Shown: piece after piece, positions 1-5,591 of the stretch
Layout: the number at the start of each line of letters is the position of its first letter
How positions within the stretch are numbered: the first letter of the stretch is position 1
Assembly: GCA_027457225.1 (NCBI GenBank)
Contig: DAIDTL010000081.1
Coordinates: 1-5,591 of the forward strand
Direction of reading: 5' to 3'
DNA: 5,591 nucleotides
DNA from: Ferrovaceae bacterium
Lineage (GTDB): Bacteria > Pseudomonadota > Gammaproteobacteria > Burkholderiales > Ferrovaceae
The notes under the pieces: generated by a model
Seen by the model: only the letters and a program-made list of their open reading frames with translations
The model's database searches: none
Told to the model about the DNA's origin: nothing
Made by a program: the position numbers and the translations under genes

Positions 1-59
1 AAGCATCCTGATCGCTAGTCAACGCCCGTAAAGTATAGTGCATCCTAGGCCAACGTCCC

Positions 60-1868
60 ATGCCAAAATCCTTTAATTTCAACGCAGTTCCCTTTGACGG
101 GCTGACCAGCGAACAGCAGCAGTGGGTGCGTGATAGCGTGGACATCAGCTATTACCCGGAAGGTGAGGTCATTTTGGCCCAGGGAGCCGAGCCTGCGTAT
201 TTGTTCGTAATCATTAAAGGCCATGTGCAGCAGACCGAGGAGGGGGAAGTGGTTTGCGTGTACAGCAAGGACGAATGTTTCGATGGGCGAGGACTGATCT
301 CGGGAAGCGTGACCGGAGTTTTTAAGGCGGCTGAAGAGCTTATTGTCTATCTGGTGCCTGCATTAACGATCAAACGGCTCATTGCAGCCAATGCCAACTT
401 CGGGGCACTGCTCTTTTCGGATATTTCGCAAAAACTGAGGGAGCTGACTGAGCGACGCCCGCAACGAGAGCTTCATTCGCTCATGCTGGCTCGAATTGAC
501 CAGGCTTTTGTGCGCCCACCCCGGTTCGTATCCGAAGATGCCGACGTTTTCAGCGTGGCGCGACTATTCGAGAACGAGCGGTTGTCCTGTGTCCTGGTTC
601 GCGGAAGGGGCCGCTACGGTATTTTTACCTCAACGGACATCCGTAAGGCTGTCTTGTCCGACAGCGACCCACATACCTTGCCGGTAGGGCAACTGGCCAC
701 TTGGGAATTGATCGAGGTGTCTCAGGATGATGCCGTATTTGATGTCCTGATCCTGATGATCCGGCATGGTGTCCACCGGGTGGTGGTCAAGCAGCAGGGA
801 GAGATCGTCGGGGTTATGGAGCAACTTGATCTGCTCAGTTTCATTTCCAACCACTCCCACCTGATCTGGCTTCAAATCCAGCAGGCTCGGAACCAGGAAG
901 AGCTCAAAAGCGCCTGTACCAGCATTCAGCGCCTGATCCAGCTGTTGAGCGAAAGTGAAGTCAAGATCGGCATGATTGCGAGGCTGGTGCAGGAACTGGA
1001 CGCCAAGATCTATGCCCGGTTGTGGCAGTTTATTGCCCCAGAGGCGTTGGTGGAGAACAGTTGTGTGATCGTGATGGGGAGTGAGGGTCGGCGCGAGCAA
1101 ATTCTGAAGACAGACCAGGATAACGGACTGATCCTGCGCAATGGCTATCATTTTTCCGAGTTAACCCGGGTCACCAGTGCTTTCAATGATGCCCTTTGCG
1201 ACTTTGGTTACCCCCCCTGTCTGGGTGGCATCATGATGCGCAACCCCATTTGGTGTCAGAACCTGGATGATTTCAAGGAGACCATCCGGCAATGGGTATT
1301 TCATCCCAGCACAGAAACCCATATGCGGCTTGCCATATTTTCCGATGCGATAGCGGTTTGCGGCGATCTGGAATTGCTGCAGGAGCTCAAGAACTTTTTT
1401 TACCGTTCACTGCAGGATATGCCAAGTTTCTTCGCCCACTTTGCCCGTGCTGCCGACAGTTTTTCCGAACAAAGCAGCTGGTGGACACGCTTGCTGCACG
1501 GAGGAAACGAAGTAGGTGAACTAGACGTCAAGAAACTGGGTATTTTCCCGATTGTGCATGGTGTTCGGAGCATGGCGCTGGAGTGCCACCTGAACTGTAC
1601 CAACACCACAGAGCGTATTGAAGCCTTGGTTCCGCTCAATAGAATTTCTGAGGATCTTGCCGTTGACCTTAAGGAATCGTTGCAATTCCTGATGGACATT
1701 CGTCTCAGGCAGGGCCTCCGCCATCTGGCATTGGGACAGCGCCCCGGCAATACCGTGCAAATTGCCTCGTTAAGCACACTGGAACGTGATTTGCTGCGTG
1801 ACAGCCTGCGCGTGGTAAAGCGATTTCGGGGCACGTTACACCACCATTTCAAGCTTGACGCCATGTAG
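60..1868 (+). CDS. DUF294-family putative nucleotidyltransferase with cNMP-binding-like and CBS domains
   Basis: Predicted cytoplasmic signalling protein of 602 aa. Domains in order: cyclic-nucleotide-binding-like beta-roll (about residues 13-130), two CBS motifs (about 150-265), a helical linker, a GlnD-like DUF294 nucleotidyltransferase domain (about 290-430) and the helical DUF294 C-terminal domain (about 455-598). The nucleotidyltransferase motif is clear: GSEGRREQ at 340-347 followed by TDQDN at 351-355, so the two predicted metal-binding Asp (352, 354) are present. The C-terminal block around 488-507 (DVKKLGIFPIVHGVR) and the RVVKRFR stretch near 584-590 are typical of the family. The cNMP cassette is degenerate: the segment around 69-92 lacks the usual FGE and RxA residues. 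An in-frame TAG at 36-38 rules out a longer start, so ATG 60 is the first possible one; only a weak AGG (47-49) lies upstream. The substrate is unknown; GlnD-type transfer to a protein is only an analogy. Family assignment is confident, function is not. Confidence 0.93.
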   Translation: MPKSFNFNAVPFDGLTSEQQQWVRDSVDISYYPEGEVILAQGAEPAYLFVIIKGHVQQTEEGEVVCVYSKDECFDGRGLISGSVTGVFKAAEELIVYLVPALTIKRLIAANANFGALLFSDISQKLRELTERRPQRELHSLMLARIDQAFVRPPRFVSEDADVFSVARLFENERLSCVLVRGRGRYGIFTSTDIRKAVLSDSDPHTLPVGQLATWELIEVSQDDAVFDVLILMIRHGVHRVVVKQQGEIVGVMEQLDLLSFISNHSHLIWLQIQQARNQEELKSACTSIQRLIQLLSESEVKIGMIARLVQELDAKIYARLWQFIAPEALVENSCVIVMGSEGRREQILKTDQDNGLILRNGYHFSELTRVTSAFNDALCDFGYPPCLGGIMMRNPIWCQNLDDFKETIRQWVFHPSTETHMRLAIFSDAIAVCGDLELLQELKNFFYRSLQDMPSFFAHFARAADSFSEQSSWWTRLLHGGNEVGELDVKKLGIFPIVHGVRSMALECHLNCTNTTERIEALVPLNRISEDLAVDLKESLQFLMDIRLRQGLRHLALGQRPGNTVQIASLSTLERDLLRDSLRVVKRFRGTLHHHFKLDAM

Positions 1869-1871
1869 GCC

Positions 1872-2483
1872 ATGTGGGATCAGCTCAAGCGGACCTGGTA
1901 TCTTAAACGTCTATTGCGGCCGGAATATAACAGGCTGTTCAACCCTCCTCCTTCCAACGAATGGGTTAGCGTGGACTGCGAAACCACCGGACTGGACCGA
2001 ACCCAGGACGAAATCCTTTCCATTGGTGCGGTATTGATTAAAGACATGCGCATCATGACAAGTGAGCGGTTGGAGCTTTTTATTCGTCCGTCCAGGCAAG
2101 TCAGGGCTGACAGCATCCGGATTCATCACCTGCGCAGTATGGATGTGGTCAACGGACTGGAACCCCGGCACGCCGTTCAGAAATTCCTGGATTTTGTCGG
2201 TAGCCGTCCGTTGGTGGGCTACTATCTGGAATTTGATGTGGCCATGCTCAACCGTCTCGTGCTGCCATTTCTTGGCATTCCCCTGCCCCAGACGAAAATC
2301 GAGGTTTCAGGCCTTTATTACGACTACAAGATTTCACAACACGAGGGCGGCAATGTGGACTTGAGTTTCCACCACATTTTGCAGGATCTTCAATTGCCAG
2401 AGCGTGAGGAACATGACGCGTTCAATGATGCCCTGATGACCGCCATGATGTTCATCAAACTCAAGCAGTTACTCAAAAAATAA
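1872..2483 (+). CDS. DnaQ-like DEDDh 3'-5' exonuclease
   Basis: Protein of 203 aa related to the proofreading exonuclease (epsilon) family, predicted to remove 3'-terminal nucleotides with two metal ions. All five catalytic residues are visible: D35 and E37 in VDCETTGLD (Exo I), D122 in LEFDVAMLN (Exo II), and H181 with D186 in HDAFNDAL (Exo III), giving the DEDDh class. A basic, aromatic extension of about 28 residues (WDQLKRTWYLKRLLRPEYNR) precedes the fold; I recall such extensions in stand-alone DnaQ-like nucleases. There is no polymerase-binding C-terminal region like that of true DnaQ, so it is probably not the replicative epsilon subunit. The start lies three bases after the stop of the DUF294 gene, with no good Shine-Dalgarno at a useful distance, which suggests translational coupling. 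The last codons and TAA run into the downstream palindrome. The substrate (DNA, RNA or small oligonucleotides) cannot be told from sequence. Confidence 0.93.
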   Translation: MWDQLKRTWYLKRLLRPEYNRLFNPPPSNEWVSVDCETTGLDRTQDEILSIGAVLIKDMRIMTSERLELFIRPSRQVRADSIRIHHLRSMDVVNGLEPRHAVQKFLDFVGSRPLVGYYLEFDVAMLNRLVLPFLGIPLPQTKIEVSGLYYDYKISQHEGGNVDLSFHHILQDLQLPEREEHDAFNDALMTAMMFIKLKQLLKK

Positions 2484-2516
2484 GCAAAATAAGGGGACAG
2501 CCCCTTATTTTGCTTA
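2475..2516 (-). terminator. Probable intrinsic terminator of yjcH-actP, possibly bidirectional
   Basis: A perfect 16-bp inverted repeat (2481-2496 with 2501-2516, loop ACAG at 2497-2500) has a GC core of four G:C pairs and an A/T-rich base. Read on the minus strand it starts 33 bases beyond the actP stop and is followed at once by TTTTTT (2480-2475), a classic intrinsic terminator layout. On the plus strand there is no U-run beyond the stem, but the GC core followed by TTATTTT (2505-2511) could also stop the exonuclease transcript. The exonuclease stop codon (2481-2483) lies in the stem. Confidence 0.75.
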
Positions 2517-2533
2517 AGAGGGCCGTCCCCAAG
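2491..2533. repeat. REP-like double palindromic element between convergent genes
   Basis: Two copies of a GGGGAC(A/G)GCCC core face each other: 2493-2503 on the plus strand and 2530-2520 on the minus strand, matching at 10 of 11 positions and centred near 2511. Each core is itself a short imperfect palindrome. This head-to-head arrangement between convergent genes resembles REP/BIME extragenic elements, and GGGGACAG-type cores recall repeats found near IS200-like REP-associated transposases; that resemblance is from memory. With a single copy in view it could be just a terminator. Confidence 0.4.
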
Positions 2534-2549
2534 ATTTCCAAAATTTGCC

Positions 2550-4253
2550 TTAGTGTGTTGCTGCGGCTTCAGCGCCTAGCCCGGTTTCGGAACGAACCTC
2601 CTGGGCAGGGAATGCTGCCCGTTCCTTCTTGCCACTTTCACTATGGTCAGTCACCGAAGCGATATAGGCGACGATCAGAACTGCCGGAAGCACGACAAAC
2701 GTTGGGAAGTCGTATGGGAAAATGGCAGGGCCATTTCCGAGCACCTTGGTCCAAACGGTCGGACCGATGATCAGGAGCCCTATGGAGCCGAAGATCCCGG
2801 TGTAGCCGCCAAGCACAGCCCCGCGTGTGGTCAGTCCACGCCAGAACACCGACAGGACCAGAATGGGGAAGTTGGCGCAGGCGGCGATTGAGAAAGTCAG
2901 GGCTACGATGTACGCAACATTTTGCTTCTCAAAGGCGATGCCGAGGAGCACGGCAAGGATGCCGAGTCCGACAACACATAATTTTGAGACCCACACTTCC
3001 TCAGCTTCGGTGGACTTGCCTTTTTTGATCACATTCGCATAAATGTCATGCGAGAGGGCTGATGCGCCAGCCAGCGTCAGTCCAGACACCACCGCAAGGA
3101 TGGTGGCAAAAGCGACGGCAGCGATAAACCCAAGGAAGAGGTCGCCGCCGAGCGCATGGGACAGGTAGACCGCAGGCATGCTGCCGCCGCCTTTGAGCGC
3201 CAGGATACTCTTGGTGACATCGGTCACATACTCTGGATTATTGGCAACGAGAACAATGGCGCCGAAGCCGATAATAAAGGTCAGGATGTAGAAGTAGCCG
3301 ATGAAACAGGTTCCGTAAAGGACCGACTTGCGCGCTGCTTTGGCGTCAGTGACGGTAAAGAAACGCATCAGGATGTGTGGAAGGCCAGCGGTGCCAAACA
3401 TCAGCGTCAGCCCGAGGGAAATGGACTCGATCGGATTGGCTTTCGCGCCGATGGGGACTACCGATTTCATGATGTCCATGTGTTTAGGATGGATGGCTAC
3501 CGCATCGGAGAACAGTTTCTCGAAGCTGAACCCCTCGTGGGCCATGACGCCAATGGCCATCAGGGTGGCTCCACCCAGCAGCAATCCGGCTTTGATGATC
3601 TGAACCCAGGTTGTGGCTTTCATCCCGCCGAAGGTGACATAGATGATGATCAGCGTACCAACGATTACGATGGACTGTCGGTAGGAAATCTGCGGTACCA
3701 GGGTATGCAGCAACTGTCCGGCACCCACTGCCTGACCGATCAAATACCAGATCACGACAATCAGAGAGCCGATGGCAGCCATGGTGCGGACCGGACCCTG
3801 CTGAAGGCGGAAAGAGGCCACATCAGCATAGGTATATTTGCCCAGGTTGCGCAGTCGCTCGGCAATCAGGAACAGAATGATAGGCCAACCCACCAGCCAG
3901 CCTACCGAGAAGATCAGGCCATAAAAGCCATTCATGTAAACAAGGGCTGCGATACCAAGAAACGAAGCTGCCGACATGTAGTCGCCAGCGATGGCCATGC
4001 CGTTTTGCAGACCGGTGATGCCACGACCTGCGGCATAGAAATCGGTTGCAGTCTTCGTCCGCTTGGCTGCCCAGTAGGTAATTACTAATGTGATGGCAAC
4101 AAAAATGGTAAACATTACAACGGCATGCCAGTTAATAGGAGGTTCTGCTGGCGGAGTCACGGGAATCGCGACGTCAGCAGCGTTGGCAAGACGGGTGATC
4201 AACAGCGTAGCCGAAGCCAGGGTTGCCAAGAAGGCAGTTTTCAATGTTCTCAT
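2550..4253 (-). CDS. actP: Cation/acetate symporter ActP (sodium:solute symporter family)
   Basis: Inner-membrane permease of 567 aa (E. coli ActP is about 549), taking up acetate and related short monocarboxylates with a cation. An N-terminal signal peptide is visible, with a basic start, a hydrophobic stretch at about 6-20 and an ANA-A type cleavage site near residues 23-26, as in known ActP. Many hydrophobic segments follow, compatible with the 13 or so helices of the family. Recognisable parts are DFYAAGR (71-77), [12 protein letters not shown] (89-100), the [11 protein letters not shown] loop (208-218), and a Ser/Thr-rich helix at about 383-405 ending in [16 protein letters not shown], where the sodium site of this superfamily lies. 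The hydrophilic tail after residue 535 is probably cytoplasmic. The start ATG overlaps the yjcH stop (ATGA, 4253-4250), with AGGAA at 4266-4262 as ribosome binding site inside yjcH, so the two are translationally coupled. Cation and exact substrate range are inferred from the family. Confidence 0.96.
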   Translation of the reverse strand: MRTLKTAFLATLASATLLITRLANAADVAIPVTPPAEPPINWHAVVMFTIFVAITLVITYWAAKRTKTATDFYAAGRGITGLQNGMAIAGDYMSAASFLGIAALVYMNGFYGLIFSVGWLVGWPIILFLIAERLRNLGKYTYADVASFRLQQGPVRTMAAIGSLIVVIWYLIGQAVGAGQLLHTLVPQISYRQSIVIVGTLIIIYVTFGGMKATTWVQIIKAGLLLGGATLMAIGVMAHEGFSFEKLFSDAVAIHPKHMDIMKSVVPIGAKANPIESISLGLTLMFGTAGLPHILMRFFTVTDAKAARKSVLYGTCFIGYFYILTFIIGFGAIVLVANNPEYVTDVTKSILALKGGGSMPAVYLSHALGGDLFLGFIAAVAFATILAVVSGLTLAGASALSHDIYANVIKKGKSTEAEEVWVSKLCVVGLGILAVLLGIAFEKQNVAYIVALTFSIAACANFPILVLSVFWRGLTTRGAVLGGYTGIFGSIGLLIIGPTVWTKVLGNGPAIFPYDFPTFVVLPAVLIVAYIASVTDHSESGKKERAAFPAQEVRSETGLGAEAAATH

Positions 4254-4561
4254 TTGAGCGATTCCTGAATGATTTCGTCAGTGAGGGGATCGAAGGTACT
4301 GTTGGCTCGACGCACATAGACACCCGTCAGGATGCACGACACGAGAATGACGCCTACGCCAATGGGCATCCCAACAGGGATAACGCTGTCCGAGGATATC
4401 GATTGCGTGAGGAAATCAGGGGTAAACGCGATCATGAGAATGAAACCGAAGTACATCACGCATACGATTGCCGACAGTATCCAGGCCAGCGAATCCCGCC
4501 GCTTGACCAGATCATGATATTTGGGATTGTTTTGAATTTTGCTCACTGACAACTCAGACAT
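4250..4561 (-). CDS. yjcH: DUF485 small inner-membrane protein YjcH
   Basis: Protein of 103 aa with two predicted membrane helices (about 27-47 and 62-83), a charged N-terminus containing [16 protein letters not shown] (12-27) and a short acidic C-terminal tail. This matches the DUF485/YjcH family, which is almost always encoded just before actP (as in E. coli acs-yjcH-actP). It is probably a small partner of the symporter, but its precise role is not known. No acs is present in this window, unlike in E. coli; yjcH is the first gene of the unit here. It has a strong ribosome binding site and a 4-base overlap with actP. Family length and topology are normal and nothing appears broken. Confidence 0.94.
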   Translation of the reverse strand: MSELSVSKIQNNPKYHDLVKRRDSLAWILSAIVCVMYFGFILMIAFTPDFLTQSISSDSVIPVGMPIGVGVILVSCILTGVYVRRANSTFDPLTDEIIQESLK

Positions 4562-4565
4562 GACT

Positions 4566-4571
4566 TCCTCC
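4566..4571 (-). promoter_or_regulatory. Strong Shine-Dalgarno of yjcH
   Basis: GGAGGA on the minus strand, with 5 bases between GGAGG and the ATG at 4561. It fixes the yjcH start. It is much better than the sites before the two plus-strand genes, which suggests the permease is meant to be well expressed. Confidence 0.85.
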
Positions 4572-4651
4572 GTTTTTTTGTGGTGTGTTTTCAGAGTTTG
4601 GAACTTGGTTCACACGCATTATTTCGGCTACGGGATACTAATGCCATGTTA

Positions 4652-4680
4652 ATAGTAATCAGGTTTTCAAGTAGTTCCAA
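4652..4680 (-). promoter_or_regulatory. Weak candidate sigma-70 promoter for yjcH-actP
   Basis: On the minus strand TTGGAA (4680-4675) and TACTAT (4657-4652) are 17 bases apart, each matching 4 of 6 consensus positions. A start near 4645 would give a leader of about 85 bases. The -10 overlaps the imperfect dyad TACTAAT-N8-AATAGTA (4636-4657), and the -35 lies in one arm of an 8-bp inverted repeat TTGGAACT (4598-4605 with 4673-4680). Spacing is ideal but the boxes are poor, so this is only a candidate; an activated promoter would fit. Confidence 0.25.
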
Positions 4681-4726
4681 GGTTTTTTTGACTCATGCAT
4701 AAAACAGGCACGAATCCTGCAGGAGT

Positions 4727-4760
4727 AAAAAAGCCCAATGGAAAACCATTGGGCTTTTTT
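4727..4760 (-). terminator. Intrinsic terminator of groL (symmetrical)
   Basis: A perfect 15-bp inverted repeat (4727-4741 and 4746-4760) has core GCCCAATGG/CCATTGGGC, a four-base loop, and A6/T6 flanks that give a U-run on either strand. It lies 52 bases beyond the groL stop codon and insulates the yjcH promoter region from groL transcription. The symmetry means it would also stop plus-strand transcription. Confidence 0.93.
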
Positions 4761-4812
4761 GTTGCGAAGCAGCAAGATCGATGAAGATCTCTAGGCCGTT
4801 GGCACGGCGTGA

Positions 4813-5591
4813 TTACATATCCATACCGCCCATACCTCCCATGCCACCCATACCGCCACCAGGTGCACTTTCTTCCTTGGGCAACTCAGCGACCATGCAA
4901 TCCGTAGTCAGCATCAGGCCTGCAATGCTTGCCGCGTTTTGCAAGGCGAAACGGGTAACTTTGGTTGGGTCAACCACCCCCATGGCGACCAGATCCCCGT
5001 ATTGGCCGGATTGGGCGTTGTAGCCATAATTGCCTGAGCCTTCCAGAACCTTGTTGACGACTACTGAAGGTTCTTCACCGCAGTTGGCGACGATTTGACG
5101 CAGTGGTTCTTCAATGGCGCGTGAAACGATCTTGATTCCGGCGTCTTGATCGCTGTTGTCCCCTTTCAGGGTCTTCAGCGTTGCGCGAGCACGCAGCAAG
5201 GCCACGCCGCCGCCAGGAACGATCCCTTCTTCTACGGCAGCTCGGGTGGCATGCAGCGCATCTTCCACGCGTGCCTTCTTTTCCTTCATTTCCACTTCAG
5301 TAGCTGCGCCCACCTTGATGACCGCAACCCCACCGGCTAACTTGGCTACACGTTCCTGCAGTTTTTCACGATCATAGTCGCTGGTGGCATCTTCGATCTG
5401 CTTACGAATTTGGGCCACGCGACCTTTGATAGTAGATTCGTTACCGGCACCATCGATGATGGTGGTGTCTTCCTTGCCGATCTCGATGCGTTTGGCGCGA
5501 CCCAGTTCATTCAGCGTGACTTTTTCCAACGAGAGACCCACTTCCTCGGCGATCACTGTACCGCCGGTGAGGATAGCGATGTCTTCAAGCA
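4813..5591 (-). CDS. groL: Chaperonin GroEL (60 kDa, group I), C-terminal part
   Basis: Partial gene: the reading frame stays open to the window edge and the N-terminal part is missing. About 259 residues are visible, starting at [16 protein letters not shown], which corresponds to roughly residue 290 of the usual ~548. GroEL is the ATP-driven double-ring chaperonin that, with GroES, folds proteins in the cytoplasm. The visible part covers the end of the apical domain, the second intermediate segment and the C-terminal equatorial domain. Diagnostic stretches are [34 protein letters not shown] with the ATP-hydrolysis Asp (Asp398 in E. coli; codon 5262-5260), the PGGGVALL loop, NCGEEPSVV, and a GGM-repeat tail ending MDM. 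groS would be expected upstream, outside the window. Sequence and tail look fully functional, so this is an ordinary housekeeping copy. Confidence 0.98.
   Translation of the reverse strand, partial: LEDIAILTGGTVIAEEVGLSLEKVTLNELGRAKRIEIGKEDTTIIDGAGNESTIKGRVAQIRKQIEDATSDYDREKLQERVAKLAGGVAVIKVGAATEVEMKEKKARVEDALHATRAAVEEGIVPGGGVALLRARATLKTLKGDNSDQDAGIKIVSRAIEEPLRQIVANCGEEPSVVVNKVLEGSGNYGYNAQSGQYGDLVAMGVVDPTKVTRFALQNAASIAGLMLTTDCMVAELPKEESAPGGGMGGMGGMGGMDM

Noticed and set aside
34..39. TATAGT as a -10 box for the DUF294 gene
   Set aside because: It matches 5 of 6 bases, but the bases 17 upstream (11-16, ATCGCT) are nothing like a -35 box. With only 59 bases visible before the gene, the promoter may lie outside the window.
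630..1151. 173-aa minus-strand open frame inside the DUF294 gene
   Set aside because: It is antisense to the clearly coding DUF294 frame, including part of the nucleotidyltransferase motif. The translation resembles no family and is best explained as a shadow frame.
1400..1873. 157-aa minus-strand open frame over the DUF294 C-terminal region
   Set aside because: Ser/Arg-rich shadow of a well-conserved coding region, with no independent support.
1872..2483. Exonuclease as the replicative DnaQ (Pol III epsilon) gene
   Set aside because: It has the catalytic fold but lacks the C-terminal polymerase-binding tail, has a basic N-terminal extension, and is not beside rnhA, where proteobacterial dnaQ is often found.
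3156..4088. 310-aa plus-strand open frame antisense to actP
   Set aside because: It lies wholly inside a convincing actP. Its translation is polar and rich in Gly, Asp, Gln and His with no recognisable domain, as expected for the complement of hydrophobic codons, and it has no good ribosome binding site.
4598..4617. CRP-like site (TGTGA on the minus strand) upstream of yjcH, as in E. coli acs-actP control
   Set aside because: Only one half-site is good; the other half matches 2 of 5 positions, which is not enough to claim an operator.
4795..4808. Small hairpin GCCGT-TGGC-ACGGC just after the groL stop codon
   Set aside because: The stem is only 5 bp, without a U-run. The strong terminator at 4727-4760 explains transcription stop, so this is probably chance.

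Overview
The window looks like chromosomal DNA of a Gram-negative proteobacterium, most likely a betaproteobacterium. The evidence is a group I GroEL with a GGM-repeat tail, an ActP/YjcH acetate permease pair, compact gene packing and moderate GC. The lineage is inferred from protein character only; there is no rRNA gene to confirm it.

Layout, left to right. (1) Positions 60-2483, plus strand: a two-gene unit. The first gene encodes a 602-aa multidomain protein (divergent cyclic-nucleotide-binding-like domain, paired CBS domains, GlnD-like DUF294 nucleotidyltransferase domain, DUF294 C-terminal domain). Three bases after its stop comes a 203-aa DnaQ-like DEDDh 3'-5' exonuclease. (2) Positions 2475-2533: a strong 16-bp palindrome with a second, imperfect inverted copy of its GGGGACAGCCC core. 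It separates two convergent units, probably ends transcription, and may be a REP-like repeat. (3) Positions 2550-4561, minus strand: a yjcH (DUF485) - actP (acetate/cation symporter) operon with a 4-base ATGA overlap. (4) Positions 4562-4812: intergenic DNA with the yjcH ribosome binding site, a weak promoter candidate with dyads, and a textbook bidirectional terminator for the next gene. (5) Positions 4813-5591, minus strand: the C-terminal ~259 residues of groL, cut by the window edge.

How the genes relate. yjcH and actP make an inner-membrane system for acetate and related short monocarboxylates. The DUF294 protein looks like a sensor/regulator: two ligand-binding modules attached to a nucleotidyltransferase whose active-site motif is intact. 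The exonuclease is probably co-translated with it. From memory, the same DUF294/nuclease pair lies beside yjcH-actP in other proteobacteria such as Pseudomonas, which would suggest a functional link to acetate or carbon status; no mechanism can be read from the sequence. GroEL is a housekeeping neighbour with its own terminator and no evident link.

I saw no CRISPR array, tRNA, phage gene or transposase. The most interesting unexplained item is the uncharacterised DUF294-exonuclease pair and its position beside acetate uptake.
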